A DNA stretch of 64,000 bases from an uncultured Clostridia bacterium (GCA_910589115.1 CAJUSB010000001.1:144548-208547); one strand, 5' to 3'. Positions 52,981 through 61,866 are shown, counted from the first letter of the stretch. Notes: a model not told the origin generated them from the letters alone. Numbers and translations are program-made.

Positions 52981-53181
52981 CTAATCGGTAAAACGGAAAA
53001 GTTCCTCCACAGTGCACTCAAAAACGGCCGCAATATCCATTGCCAGACGCAGAGAAGGATTATATTTCCCGTTTTCAAGATTTCCAATCGTTTCCCGCCG
53101 GACGCCGACAAGTTTTGCCAGCTCTTCCTGACGCATCCCGGTTTTGGCACGGTATTCTTTCATCTTGGTCTGTAACCCCAT
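52981..53181 (-). CDS. Small XRE-family transcriptional regulator
   Basis: The 66-residue product is a single Cro/CI-type helix-turn-helix: MKEYRAKTGMRQEELAKLVG, then VRRETIGNLENGKYNPSLRLAMDIA. The pattern '..TIGNLE.GKYNPSL.LA..IA' is the YozG/SinR-like small regulator class. Its ATG overlaps the stop of the DUF3796 gene by one base (TGATG), so the two are translationally coupled. It probably represses its own operon. Confidence 0.92.
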   Translation of the reverse strand: MGLQTKMKEYRAKTGMRQEELAKLVGVRRETIGNLENGKYNPSLRLAMDIAAVFECTVEELFRFTD

Positions 53182-53522
53182 CAGCGTGCCCCCCGCTCAT
53201 CCCGAAGTTCATTCACCGCCATGATTCCGGAAAATGCAATAACAGAGGCTGCAAAGCTAAGTGCAAAAACGGCAGGCACCCATTCTCTCTGTCCGGCGAG
53301 CACGGTCGTGCAGACTCCGAGGGCAACCGCTGCAATCAAAGTGAAAAAGCCTGTACTTGCCGCCCGGCGCACCATTGCACAGAACATTTCATCTGGAATG
53401 ACCGTAAAATAATAAAAATACGCAAAGAACCCAAAAAATCCATAATATCCACTCTCCCCTGTGAAAAATCCTAGCAGCCCAAGCGCTCCAAGGAAACCCA
53501 AAAAGCCCAATTTGTTAATCAT
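53181..53522 (-). CDS. DUF3796-type membrane protein
   Basis: The 113-residue product begins MINKLGFLGFLGALGLLGFF (ATG at 53522, GGAGG upstream). It is rich in Gly and Phe, with four hydrophobic segments and the GYYGFFGFFAYFYYF stretch typical of DUF3796. Such proteins are commonly encoded beside a small XRE regulator, as here. The function is unknown. Confidence 0.82.
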   Translation of the reverse strand: MINKLGFLGFLGALGLLGFFTGESGYYGFFGFFAYFYYFTVIPDEMFCAMVRRAASTGFFTLIAAVALGVCTTVLAGQREWVPAVFALSFAASVIAFSGIMAVNELRDERGAR

Positions 53523-53566
53523 AATAACGCCTCCTGTATGTGATGTGTTTCGCACTGTGTGTTATA

Positions 53567-53595
53567 AATATACCACTTTATTTGGGAGCTGTCAA
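53567..53595 (-). promoter_or_regulatory. Promoter of the DUF3796-XRE pair
   Basis: On the minus strand a perfect TTGACA (53590-53595), 17 nt and TATATT (53567-53572) precede a leader of about 38 nt. Confidence 0.8.
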
Positions 53596-53670
53596 GGGGG
53601 CAATTACAAATTATCCTAAAATTCATAAATTCTCTCGAATTTCATGCAGAGGCAGTCGTACATCTAACCT

Positions 53671-53701
53671 AAAAAAGCCCGCCAATCGGCGAGCTTTTTT
53701 C
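53671..53701. terminator. Bidirectional terminator
   Basis: AAAAAAGC-ccgcc-aatc-ggcg-a-GCTTTTTT has A and T runs at its ends. It lies between the DUF3796 promoter and the DUF3781 gene end. Confidence 0.75.
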
Positions 53702-53803
53702 AGATATAACGAACTTTTCAGATCCTCCCAATTTTCTTTTGTGTTCTCACCGCCTTAGCTCTCGTTTTCAGTGTATAATACACTATGGATCTAATTGTGC
53801 AGA

Positions 53804-54046
53804 TTATGCCTTAGCCTTATGCGCAGTGATAATTGTATAGCTATGGGCGTTCACAGTTATTTTATAACCACCTACAGTTACATACCAATTTTTCCCAGCC
53901 ATCTCAATTTTAGCAGTTTCGTCCAAAATCTGAACCCTGCTCCATTGGACAACATCATCCGTTTCGAGTTGGCAATTCCTTTTTATTCGCTCTGTGCCCA
54001 TTTCTGTTGTATGAAGTTTATCAATGTTTTCAATCAAATGATTCAT
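53804..54046 (-). CDS. DUF3781-family protein
   Basis: The 80-residue product begins MNHLIENIDKLHTTEMGTER and ends GYKITVNAHSYTIITAHKAK. The LHTTE.G.ERI.RN pattern and the NAHSYTIITAHK end are the marks of DUF3781, which has no known function. GGTGATA precedes the ATG. It lies downstream of the flippase in the opposite orientation sense to none of its neighbours, so all are minus strand. Confidence 0.85.
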   Translation of the reverse strand: MNHLIENIDKLHTTEMGTERIKRNCQLETDDVVQWSRVQILDETAKIEMAGKNWYVTVGGYKITVNAHSYTIITAHKAKA

Positions 54047-54134
54047 TTAATATCACCGCACGTCAAAATCATTTCTTAGTACAATTATAATGTTATATAT
54101 TCATCCACTGTATTTACTAGGACTTCAGATTCAA

Positions 54135-55583
54135 TCAGCGTCTTTTCAACCGTGCTGTAATTGCCTGCAATTCCGGCTTTCCCTCTCCAGTGCCAATGAT
54201 ACAGGCAGCATATACGGATGCACCACACAAAACCGCAGCCGCCAGCCGAACCAAATTCCCGACCGGCAAACGTGTGCAGCCAAAGGCCGCCGCACCACAC
54301 AGCAGTGCGGAACCAAAAATTTTTACCAATGACTTTGCGGGAACGTGAAACAGAAAACGGCTCCGTACACGGAATACGGTAATCAGAAAATAACTTATAA
54401 ATGCAATAACCGACCCCAGCGCAGCCGCCAGATACCCCGCCGTCCGAATCAGGATCAATGATGCGACAATTTTAATAACGGCTGCTATGGCACTGTTTTG
54501 CAAAATAGCAGTTGTAGACTGTTCAAGCTCATAGGCTTTATTTGCATACTCGGTCAGGCCCATAAACAGCATTGCACAGGAAGTGAAAATAATCACAGGA
54601 TACCCTGCCTCATATCCATCCGCAAAAATGAAATCCGATAAAGTGTAAGAGACGGCTGACAGCCCCAAAACAGCCGGAGCCGCAATCAGCAGGTACAGCC
54701 GCACGCCACTGTCAAGCAGCGGTTTTGCAAGTGCCTGTCCCCCTTCCCGCCACGCACGCAGAGCGTTTGGGTAAACGCCGCGCATAATACCAACCGAAAG
54801 CATCGTAAAAATACTATTTGCAATAGAATTATTATTACTATAGACGGCAAAAACCGCATCCCCATAAATTCCATTGACCAGAATCCGGTCAATCTGATTC
54901 AGCAGTGCGACAGAAATCGACACTCCCATCAGTGGCACGCCATATTTCAGGAATTTTTGAAGCAGCTCCCGTGAGAAATACCGGAACCGGACCACCTTGG
55001 GAAAAGAAAGAACCAGCGCCGCCCCAATCCCTGCAACGCCATCCGCCGCCGTTGCCGCGATTACCGCAGGCACGGGGGACGGGAAATCGGTCGCACCGCC
55101 AACCATCACATAGGCAACGCCCAGCTTCAGCAGCGCGGAAAGCAATGAAAATGCAACCGATGCACCAATACGTCCCAGCTGAACCAGCGCTGCATTCAGT
55201 ATCTGGAAGCAGGTGTAACTCATGAACATGAAAATCGCAAGGAAATAGGCATTCTTGCCCGTCACCAGTGCTGTGATGACATACCCGGCTGAAACGAGCG
55301 CACCAATCAGCAAATACACGGTAGACACTGTAGAAAAAAGTTTTTCGCCTCGGTCTGTGCGATATTCCTCCGCTACATAACGGGTTGCGGCGTTTGCCAT
55401 CCATCCGGCCAGGATCAGATAACATAGCTGAATTGTTAGGTTAATCGAATTAAAGAATCCGTTGGCTTCCTTCAAAAATATATGCGAATAGAGTGAGCTG
55501 ACCAACATCAGCAACAGCCCCTCCGCAATCTTTGCGGGCAAAAAAAGCATGGCATCCCGCGTCATGGTATTTTTCTGTGGCAC
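54135..55583 (-). CDS. Polysaccharide flippase (Wzx-like)
   Basis: The membrane protein has about 482 residues and 12-14 helices, beginning MTRDAMLFLPAKIAEGLLLM after a short leader. GVSISVALLNQIDRILVNGIYGDAVFAVYSNNNSIA is typical of the polysaccharide transporter (PST) group. The GTG at 55583 has AGAGGT 8 nt upstream; the ATG at 55610 has no ribosome site. It differs clearly from the flippase at 2385. No glycosyltransferase adjoins it. Confidence 0.82.
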   Translation of the reverse strand: MPQKNTMTRDAMLFLPAKIAEGLLLMLVSSLYSHIFLKEANGFFNSINLTIQLCYLILAGWMANAATRYVAEEYRTDRGEKLFSTVSTVYLLIGALVSAGYVITALVTGKNAYFLAIFMFMSYTCFQILNAALVQLGRIGASVAFSLLSALLKLGVAYVMVGGATDFPSPVPAVIAATAADGVAGIGAALVLSFPKVVRFRYFSRELLQKFLKYGVPLMGVSISVALLNQIDRILVNGIYGDAVFAVYSNNNSIANSIFTMLSVGIMRGVYPNALRAWREGGQALAKPLLDSGVRLYLLIAAPAVLGLSAVSYTLSDFIFADGYEAGYPVIIFTSCAMLFMGLTEYANKAYELEQSTTAILQNSAIAAVIKIVASLILIRTAGYLAAALGSVIAFISYFLITVFRVRSRFLFHVPAKSLVKIFGSALLCGAAAFGCTRLPVGNLVRLAAAVLCGASVYAACIIGTGEGKPELQAITARLKRR

Positions 55584-55688
55584 TTTGATTGACCTCTTGT
55601 GAACTGGCATTTTCTATTAGTGTACCATATCCATCTGAAAAATGCAATTTGCTGCTATAAATTTTACAAGTATTTTTTCATATATCGG

Positions 55689-55718
55689 AAAAAACGAGGC
55701 AGTCCCGAAGGACTGCCC
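55689..55718 (-). terminator. Terminator of the HPr-like gene
   Basis: On the minus strand GGCAGTCC-ttcg-GGACTGCC is followed by TCGTTTTTT. Confidence 0.9.
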
Positions 55719-55772
55719 CGCGATATCCGTTGATTCTGTTAGTGCTTGCTTTGCATCTTGCAAAACAGGTTT

Positions 55773-56009
55773 TTAGTCCTCGATTTCGAGATAATCCGCC
55801 AGATCCTTGAGCAGATCGGTCGCATCCACATCGTCCTCAACAACAAGGCTCAGCGGCTCGTTCAAGGACAGCAGGAACATGCCAAGCAGACTCTTTGCAT
55901 CCACCATGCCGCTCTTGCCGTGGATCCAAATATCATACCCATAGCGGGTTACAATGCGGTTGATCTTCTGAATATCATCGGTATTTTTTACCTTAATTGC
56001 TCTGGTCAT
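55773..56009 (-). CDS. HPr-like protein without the phosphorylatable histidine
   Basis: The product of about 78 residues has the HPr open-faced fold pattern: MTRAIKVKNTDDIQKINRIV, then GKSGMVDAKSLLGMFLLSLNEPLSLVVEDD. The KSLLGMF segment corresponds to the Ser46 region of HPr (KSIMGVM). The loop that should carry His15 reads KNTDDIQKI, with no histidine; the only His (WIHGKSG) is in a later strand. It cannot act as a normal PTS phosphocarrier but might keep a regulatory role through the Ser site, as Crh does. GGAGG lies 10 nt before the ATG at 56009; the TTG at 56015 is possible. Confidence 0.8.
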   Translation of the reverse strand: MTRAIKVKNTDDIQKINRIVTRYGYDIWIHGKSGMVDAKSLLGMFLLSLNEPLSLVVEDDVDATDLLKDLADYLEIED

Positions 56010-56074
56010 AGTCAATGTACCTCCAGTTCGTTATGTACTTATTTTCGGTTTGATGCTTTGCTTTGTATGTTTCC

Positions 56075-56080
56075 ATTATA
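56075..56080 (-). promoter_or_regulatory. Extended -10 of the HPr-like gene
   Basis: The minus strand reads CATGGTATAATGG: TG-G-TATAAT, an extended -10 with perfect hexamer (56075-56080). Confidence 0.6.
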
Positions 56081-56364
56081 CCATGCCTTTCCAAAAAGAA
56101 AAGCCCTAATTTTATGTTTTTTGAATTTTCAGCGTTTTTATGCAAGCCTACAAATTTCACTCTATTTTTTAGTGCTTTTTAACGAAATCAAATTGTTCAT
56201 TTTGTTAAATATGACGATATACTGCCTTGCTTTTCGACCTACATCCAGATATTTTTCACCCACTGGCATTGTTCCCTGCTTGGCCACTCTTTGCAGCGGC
56301 CCCAAATAGCAGGATACGGAATCCCCCTCCCCTAAAAAAGATTGACGGAAATGAAAAGTTTATC
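56081..56364. other. Intergenic region without recognisable genes
   Basis: The region between the divergent HPr-like gene and ABC transporter is AT-rich on its left half. No frame with a ribosome site, no strong hairpin and no known riboswitch motif is visible. Confidence 0.5.
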
Positions 56365-56393
56365 TTGACCCCGGCGCTTTTAACTGCTAAAAT
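56365..56393 (+). promoter_or_regulatory. Promoter of the ABC transporter operon
   Basis: TTGACC (56365-56370), 17 nt and TAAAAT (56388-56393) lie 66 nt before the substrate-binding protein gene. Confidence 0.75.
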
Positions 56394-56458
56394 GTAAAAC
56401 TGTAGGCGGGAAAATCCCCCCTCCTGCGAATCGTTTCATTAAAAGGAAGGTTTTTACA

Positions 56459-57514
56459 ATGAGAAAGAAAATTCTTGCGCTTCTGCTGGCCGGGCTCATG
56501 GTGATGAGCATGGCAGCCTGCGGCGGCAATGACAGCGGCAATGCAAACGATGGCAGCACAGGCAGCAATACCCCTGCGGCTGACAACGGCTCATCCGCCG
56601 CTGATGACAGCACCTCGGATACGGCAACCGGCTCCTATACCATTGGTATTTGCCAGCTGATGGAGCACGAGGCACTGGATGCAGCAACCAAAGGCTTCCA
56701 GGATGCCCTGACAGATGCTCTTGGAGACAGCATTACCTATGAATATCAGAATGCACAGGGAGATGCTGCTACCTGCGCAACCATTATCAACGGCTTTGTA
56801 TCCGGCGGCGTTGATTTGATCCTTGCGAATGCAACCCCGGCACTCCAGGCTGCGGCAGCAGGTACAAGCGAAATCCCGATCCTTGGTACCTCCGTAACAG
56901 AATACGGCGTCGCGCTGAGCATTGATGACTTTGATGGCACAGTCGGCGGCAATATCTCGGGCACCTCCGACCTGGCTCCCCTTGCGGAACAGGCTGCTAT
57001 GATTAAGGAATGGCTGCCGGACGTACAGAATATTGGCCTGTTGTACTGCTCCGCCGAGCAGAACTCACAGTATCAGGTAGACGTTGTCAAGGCCGAGCTG
57101 GAAAAATTGGGCTGCAAGGCTACCTTGTATGCGTTCTCCGATTCTAATGATCTTTCTGCCGTCTGCACGACTGCTGCAAGCGAAAACGAGGTCCTTTATG
57201 TACCGACTGACAATACCGCCGCCAATAATACCGGCATTATTGACAACATCTGCCGTCCTGCAAAGGTTCCGGTTTTCTGCGGTGAAGAAGGCATTGCACG
57301 CGGCTGCGGCGTTGCGACCCTGTCCATCAGCTACTATGACCTTGGCCGGACCACTGGTGAAATGGCTGTCAGCATTTTGAACGGAAAAGAAGATATTTCC
57401 GCTATGCCGATTGCATATACCACTGTCACCAAAAAGTATAATGCCGATATCTGTGAAGAACTTGGCATCACCGTTCCGGAAGGCTATGAAGCAATCGAAA
57501 CAGAAGAGGCATAA
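56459..57514 (+). CDS. ABC transporter substrate-binding lipoprotein (TrpX-like)
   Basis: The 351-residue lipoprotein has a signal peptide ending in a lipobox-like MSMAAC (Cys21), a Gly/Ser/Asp linker (about 22-58) and a periplasmic-binding fold of the ABC.X4 type. Key parts are YTIGICQLMEHEALDAATKGF, GVDLILANATPALQAAA, IPILGTSVTEYG, VLYVPTDNTAANN and GVATLSISYYDLGRTTGEMA. Relatives are TrpX and putative tryptophan or tyrosine importers, but the ligand cannot be read from sequence. AAAGGAAGG precedes the ATG. A terminator-like hairpin separates it from the permease. Confidence 0.9.
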   Translation: MRKKILALLLAGLMVMSMAACGGNDSGNANDGSTGSNTPAADNGSSAADDSTSDTATGSYTIGICQLMEHEALDAATKGFQDALTDALGDSITYEYQNAQGDAATCATIINGFVSGGVDLILANATPALQAAAAGTSEIPILGTSVTEYGVALSIDDFDGTVGGNISGTSDLAPLAEQAAMIKEWLPDVQNIGLLYCSAEQNSQYQVDVVKAELEKLGCKATLYAFSDSNDLSAVCTTAASENEVLYVPTDNTAANNTGIIDNICRPAKVPVFCGEEGIARGCGVATLSISYYDLGRTTGEMAVSILNGKEDISAMPIAYTTVTKKYNADICEELGITVPEGYEAIETEEA

Positions 57515-57531
57515 TTTCCTCTGAAAAACTC

Positions 57532-57571
57532 AAAAACAGCGAAAAAAGGTCTTCCATTTTTCGCTGTTTTT
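57532..57571 (+). terminator. Terminator between the binding protein and permease genes
   Basis: AAAAACAGCGAAAAA and TTTTTCGCTGTTTTT form a 15-bp stem with a 10-nt loop and T-rich end. Partial read-through would give more binding protein than permease. Confidence 0.85.
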
Positions 57572-57619
57572 TGTTATACTTATATTATCTTTGTGCATTT
57601 TTGTTTGGAGGGGTTCTTT

Positions 57620-58543
57620 TTGATTTCAACCATTCTCTCTCGTCTTGTCTCGCTGCCGGGCGCACTGCCCGGTGCCATATCGCAGGGCCTGATATGGGGC
57701 ATTATGGCGATCGGCGTGTACCTTACCTACCGCATTCTGGATATAGCCGATTTGACCGTTGACGGTTCGTTCTGCACCGGTGGCGCGGTCTGTATCATGC
57801 TGATGCTGGCTGGATATAATGTATGGATATCCATGCTGGCGGCAACGGCTGCCGGGCTGATTACGGGACTGATGACAGGCATTTTCCATACGTTCATGGG
57901 GATTCCAGCAATTCTTGCCGGTATTTTGACCCAGTTGTCACTCTATTCTATCAACCTGAAAATTATGGGTAAATCAAATCAGTCAATCAATGTAGATAAA
58001 TTTGATCTGCTGGTTTCGCTGCGCTGGGTCAAGGAAGCTGCATTTCATAATCCATTGATTATGGTACTGATGGCTACAATCATCCTGATTGCTGTGCTTT
58101 ACTGGTTTTTTGGGACAGAACTCGGCTGCGGCATCCGTGCGACCGGCTCCAATCCAAACATGAGCCGTGCACAGGGCATCAACACCGATTTCAATAAAGT
58201 GCTGGGGCTGATGATTTCAAACGGCCTGGTTGCGCTTTCCGGTGCTTTGCTGACCCAATATCAGGGCTTTGCTGATGTCAGCATGGGACGCGGTGCAATC
58301 GTAATCGGCCTGGCCGCCTGCATTATCGGCGAAGCCGTATTCGGCCGTGTTTTCCATAATTTTGCGCTCCGGCTGCTGGCGGTTTCCTTTGGCTCCATTA
58401 TTTATTACATTGTGATTCAGATTGTCCTTGTGCTTGGCCTTGATGCAAACCTGTTGAAGCTGTTGTCTGCGATGGTCGTAGCGATCTTCCTTGCAATCCC
58501 CTATTGGAAGGGCAAATATTTCTCGAAGGGAGCGAAGCAATAA
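57620..58543 (+). CDS. ABC transporter permease (TrpY-like)
   Basis: The 307-residue membrane protein has about nine helices: (M)ISTILSRLVSLPGALPGAIS, IWGIMAIGVYLTYRILDIADLTVDGSFCTGGAV and GMSR-like ATGSNPNMSRAQGIN. The LDIADLTVDGSF motif is typical of the branched-chain/ABC.X4 permeases. The TTG at 57620 has GGAGGGG 6 nt upstream; the GTG at 57593 lies before that site. It overlaps the ATPase gene start by one base (TAATG). Confidence 0.9.
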   Translation: MISTILSRLVSLPGALPGAISQGLIWGIMAIGVYLTYRILDIADLTVDGSFCTGGAVCIMLMLAGYNVWISMLAATAAGLITGLMTGIFHTFMGIPAILAGILTQLSLYSINLKIMGKSNQSINVDKFDLLVSLRWVKEAAFHNPLIMVLMATIILIAVLYWFFGTELGCGIRATGSNPNMSRAQGINTDFNKVLGLMISNGLVALSGALLTQYQGFADVSMGRGAIVIGLAACIIGEAVFGRVFHNFALRLLAVSFGSIIYYIVIQIVLVLGLDANLLKLLSAMVVAIFLAIPYWKGKYFSKGAKQ

Positions 58544-59322
58544 TGCTGGAACTGAAAGGATTGCGCAAGACCTTCAATGCGGGCACTATCAATGAAAAAA
58601 CCGCACTGAATGGCATTGATTTGAAGCTGGAACCCGGTGATTTTGTTACCATTATTGGCGGCAATGGCGCGGGCAAATCCACTATGCTAAATGCAATCTC
58701 GGGTGTTTTCCCGATTGACCAGGGTTCCATTGTCATTGGCAGCACCGATGTAACCGCCCTGCCCGAATACCGGCGTGCAAAATTTCTCGGCCGTGTATTC
58801 CAGGACCCGATGATGGGGACTGCCGCAAATATGGGGATTGAAGAAAATCTCGCACTTGCAGCGCGGCGCGGAGATGCGCGGACTTTCCGCAAAGGCATCA
58901 CTGCGAAGGAACGCGAGCTTTACCGTGAAAAACTTGCGCCGCTGGGCCTCGGACTGGAAAACCGTATGACCAGCAAAGTTGGTCTGCTCTCCGGCGGACA
59001 GCGTCAGGCGCTTACCCTGCTGATGGCTACCATTAAAAAGCCCAGCCTTTTACTGTTGGACGAGCATACGGCAGCGCTTGACCCGAAAACTGCGGATAAG
59101 GTACTCCAGCTGACTGACGAAATTATTCGCCGGGATCAGCTGACTGCCCTGATGGTTACTCATAATATGCGCAATGCGATCACCTATGGGAACCGTCTGA
59201 TTATGATGAATGAGGGCAAAATCGTTGTCGATATTAAAGGGGACGAAAAGAAAAACCTACAGGTATCGGATTTGCTGAAAAAGTTCAACATTGAGAATGA
59301 TCGAATGTTGCTCAGCGAATAA
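58543..59322 (+). CDS. ABC transporter ATP-binding protein (TrpZ-like)
   Basis: The 259-residue product has the full ABC ATPase set: Walker A GGNGAGKST (about 38-46), the Q-loop in GRVFQDP, the signature LLSGGQRQAL, Walker B SLLLLDEHTAAL and the H-loop VTHNM. It starts MLELKGLRKTFNAGTINEKT. It completes a three-gene importer with the binding protein and permease. Confidence 0.94.
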   Translation: MLELKGLRKTFNAGTINEKTALNGIDLKLEPGDFVTIIGGNGAGKSTMLNAISGVFPIDQGSIVIGSTDVTALPEYRRAKFLGRVFQDPMMGTAANMGIEENLALAARRGDARTFRKGITAKERELYREKLAPLGLGLENRMTSKVGLLSGGQRQALTLLMATIKKPSLLLLDEHTAALDPKTADKVLQLTDEIIRRDQLTALMVTHNMRNAITYGNRLIMMNEGKIVVDIKGDEKKNLQVSDLLKKFNIENDRMLLSE

Positions 59323-59331
59323 GCACTGACC

Positions 59332-59340
59332 ACAGGTTCT
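59332..59340. repeat. Single arm of the AGAACCTGT repeat
   Basis: ACAGGTTCT followed by AAAT matches the right end of the element at 38454-38518 (ACAGGTTCTAAAT). No partner arm is present, so it may be a remnant or chance. Confidence 0.3.
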
Positions 59341-59354
59341 AAATACAGGCGAAC

Positions 59355-59405
59355 AAATAACAGGCGGTATGCTGCCCCTAAAAAGGCAGTATGCCGCCTG
59401 TTTTA
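59355..59405. terminator. Bidirectional terminator between the ABC operon and dapL
   Basis: CAGGCGGTATGCTGCC and GGCAGTATGCCGCCTG (59361-59400) form a 16-bp stem with two G-U pairs, flanked by AATAA and TTTTA. Confidence 0.9.
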
Positions 59406-59433
59406 CATTGTAAGATAGTTCTTTATAGAACGA

Positions 59434-60606
59434 TTATAGCAACTGCTTCAGACGTGCCGCAGCTTCCAATGTCTTTTCCTGATCGCCAAAAGCGGTTAAA
59501 CGGAAGAAATTAACGCCGTTCCTGCCGAAACCGGCGCCGGGAGTGCCGACCAGATGCGCCTTTTCAAGGAGATAATCAAAAAACGTCCAGCTTTCCATCC
59601 CATCCGGGCATTTGAGCCACAAATACGGGCTGTTCTGACCGCCTGTATACCAAATGCCGAGCGCTGTCAGCGTGTCCGACAAAATCTTGGCATTTTGCTG
59701 GTAATATGCCAGTGACGCGTGAATTTCCTTCTGCCCTTGTTCGGTAAAGACTGCTTCCGCAGCGCGCTGTACAATATAGGGAACACCGTTGAATTTGGTT
59801 GTCTGGCGGCGGCGCCACATTTTTTGAAGCATACCGTCAGCAAGTGCAGTCGGTACAACGGTATAACCGCACCGTGTTCCTGTAAAGCCCGCCATTTTAG
59901 AGAAAGAGCAGAATTCTATTGCACATTCCTTTGCCCCTTCCAGCTCAAAAATCGAGCGGGGAAGGTTTGCATCCGTTATAAAACACTCATAAGCCGCATC
60001 GTATAGAATGACTGCCCCGTTATCCCTGGCATAATCCACCCACTTTTGCAGGCCTGCACGATCATAGGCGGCACCAGTCGGATTGTTGGGAGAGCAGATA
60101 TAGATTAAATCAGCTTTTACCGCCGGGTCTGGCAACGGCAAAAAGCCATTCTCCTCTGTTGCGTCTGCAAAAACGACTTTCCGATTTGCCATAATATTGG
60201 TATCCACATAGACCGGATACACGGGGTCAGGGATCAGCACAGTATTTTCCTGTGCAAACAGATCAAGGATATTTCCCAAATCACTTTTTGCACCGTCTGA
60301 AATAAAAATCTCTTCCATAGCCAGTGCAACTCCACGGCCTGCATAATAGCCCTGAATCGCCTGACGAAGGAAATCATATCCCTGCTCATCCCCATAACCG
60401 CGAAAGGTTTCCTTTACCCCCTGCTCAGCAGCGGCCTGACGCAGGGCATCCACTACAACAGGCACAAGCGGAAGCGTTACGTCACCTATCCCAAGGCGGA
60501 TAAGCGGTGCATCAGGGTGGGCCTTTTGATAGGCATTGACCTTGTGCGCGATTGTTGAAAACAGATAGCTTGTTTCTAAATTTTGATAATATGGGTTGAT
60601 TTTCAT
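59434..60606 (-). CDS. dapL: LL-diaminopimelate aminotransferase
   Basis: DapL converts tetrahydrodipicolinate to LL-diaminopimelate in one PLP-dependent step, bypassing the succinyl or acetyl branches. The 390-residue product begins MKINPYYQNLETSYLFSTIA and has LIRLGIGDVTLPL, ICSPNNPTGAAYDR and the PLP lysine in EFCSFSKMAGFTGTRCGY (SFSK). It precedes dapF only in reverse: dapF lies 30 nt upstream and both are transcribed together. Confidence 0.96.
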   Translation of the reverse strand: MKINPYYQNLETSYLFSTIAHKVNAYQKAHPDAPLIRLGIGDVTLPLVPVVVDALRQAAAEQGVKETFRGYGDEQGYDFLRQAIQGYYAGRGVALAMEEIFISDGAKSDLGNILDLFAQENTVLIPDPVYPVYVDTNIMANRKVVFADATEENGFLPLPDPAVKADLIYICSPNNPTGAAYDRAGLQKWVDYARDNGAVILYDAAYECFITDANLPRSIFELEGAKECAIEFCSFSKMAGFTGTRCGYTVVPTALADGMLQKMWRRRQTTKFNGVPYIVQRAAEAVFTEQGQKEIHASLAYYQQNAKILSDTLTALGIWYTGGQNSPYLWLKCPDGMESWTFFDYLLEKAHLVGTPGAGFGRNGVNFFRLTAFGDQEKTLEAAARLKQLL

Positions 60607-60636
60607 GTTTCCTCTCCTTTTTATACGATAACGGGA

Positions 60637-61482
60637 TTATAAATCAATCGTTCCCTCAAAAACCGTGGTCGCCGCGCCGGTCATCCAAACCGTGCCGTCA
60701 GTATAACGCACTGTCAGTTCCCCGCCGCGCAGGCGGACAGTAATATCAAAGTCCTTTTCACAGTAACCATTGAGTACAGCGGCCACCCCAACTGCACACG
60801 CACCAGTGCCGCAGGCAAGGGTTTCTCCGCTGCCGCGTTCCCATACGCGCATCTTAAATACACCGTCTGGCAAAAGGTTGACAAACTCCGTATTGACACG
60901 CTCCGGGAACAGCGGATTATTTTCAAATTTAGGGCCGATACGCTTTAGATCCAACAGGTCAACATCTTCTTTCAAAAAGACAACGCAATGTGGATTTCCC
61001 ATTGATACGCAGGTAATATGGTAAACCTTTTCATCGACAACCAACGGCGCTGCAACAATGCTTGTGCCGTCCATGTAAGCAGGAATTTCAGCCGGAGACA
61101 ACATCGCTTTCCCCATATCGACACGGGCAGACTGCATTTTCCCGTCCCCCGCTGTCAAGTGAAGTCTCTTTACACCGCTCAGCGTTTCGATTGTGATTTC
61201 AGTCCGTCCGTCAACCATTCCGTTATCGTACAGATATTTACCAACGCAGCGGATACCGTTGCCGCACATCCTTCCTTCACTGCCATCCGCATTGAACATA
61301 CGCATTTTTGCGTCAGCGGCCTCAGACGGACAAATGAGGATAACGCCATCGGAACCAATGCCGAAATGCGGCCGGGAAAGTGACACAGCAAGCGCGGCCG
61401 GATCCTCTACCGACTGTTCAAAGCAATTAATATAAATATAATCGTTTCCACAGCCATGCATTTTGGTAAATTGCAGTTTCAT
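60637..61482 (-). CDS. dapF: Diaminopimelate epimerase
   Basis: DapF interconverts LL- and meso-diaminopimelate for lysine and peptidoglycan. The product of about 281 residues begins MKLQFTKMHGCGNDYIYINC. The two catalytic cysteines are in MCGNGIRCVGKYL and ETLACGTGACAV. I chose the ATG at 61482; the GTG at 61494 is too close to the AGGAG site. With dapL it forms the last steps to meso-diaminopimelate. Confidence 0.96.
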   Translation of the reverse strand: MKLQFTKMHGCGNDYIYINCFEQSVEDPAALAVSLSRPHFGIGSDGVILICPSEAADAKMRMFNADGSEGRMCGNGIRCVGKYLYDNGMVDGRTEITIETLSGVKRLHLTAGDGKMQSARVDMGKAMLSPAEIPAYMDGTSIVAAPLVVDEKVYHITCVSMGNPHCVVFLKEDVDLLDLKRIGPKFENNPLFPERVNTEFVNLLPDGVFKMRVWERGSGETLACGTGACAVGVAAVLNGYCEKDFDITVRLRGGELTVRYTDGTVWMTGAATTVFEGTIDL

Positions 61483-61531
61483 ATTTTGATACACTCCTGT
61501 AAATCAATGAAGTAAAAAAGAAATCACCGCT

Positions 61532-61537
61532 ATTATA
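61532..61537 (-). promoter_or_regulatory. Extended -10 of dapF-dapL
   Basis: The minus strand reads GCGTGCTATAATAG: TG-C-TATAAT with a perfect hexamer (61532-61537), 50 nt before dapF. Confidence 0.65.
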
Positions 61538-61804
61538 GCACGCAGAAGCTGATTTTTCTATAAAAAGATTGCATAAAATTTGCCTGTTTTCAGGTGCTCA
61601 TGCTATAGGCTTCTTTGTCCAATTTCACGGTTTATATCCTGTATTCATTTCCGCGCCTCTGCTTTTCTTTCTCTATTGGGTTCCGTACAGTAAGCATTTT
61701 GACGCAGTGCACAATATGAAAGCAATAATTTGAGATTTGTTATGCAATTACTCCATAGATATTCCGGTCACAAAAGATTTTGTTTGATATCCTGCCGCAG
61801 CTAC
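61538..61804. other. Intergenic region without recognisable genes
   Basis: The gap between the divergent dapF and tex promoters has no frame with a ribosome site and no strong hairpin that I can see. Confidence 0.5.
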
Positions 61805-61833
61805 TGGACATTTTTCAGATTTTCCGTTAAACT
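61805..61833 (+). promoter_or_regulatory. Promoter of tex
   Basis: TGGACA (61805-61810), 17 nt and TAAACT (61828-61833) lie 33 nt before the tex start. Confidence 0.65.
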
Positions 61834-61866
61834 ATCCTTATCAAAAAATTCCCAAGGAGAAGATGT

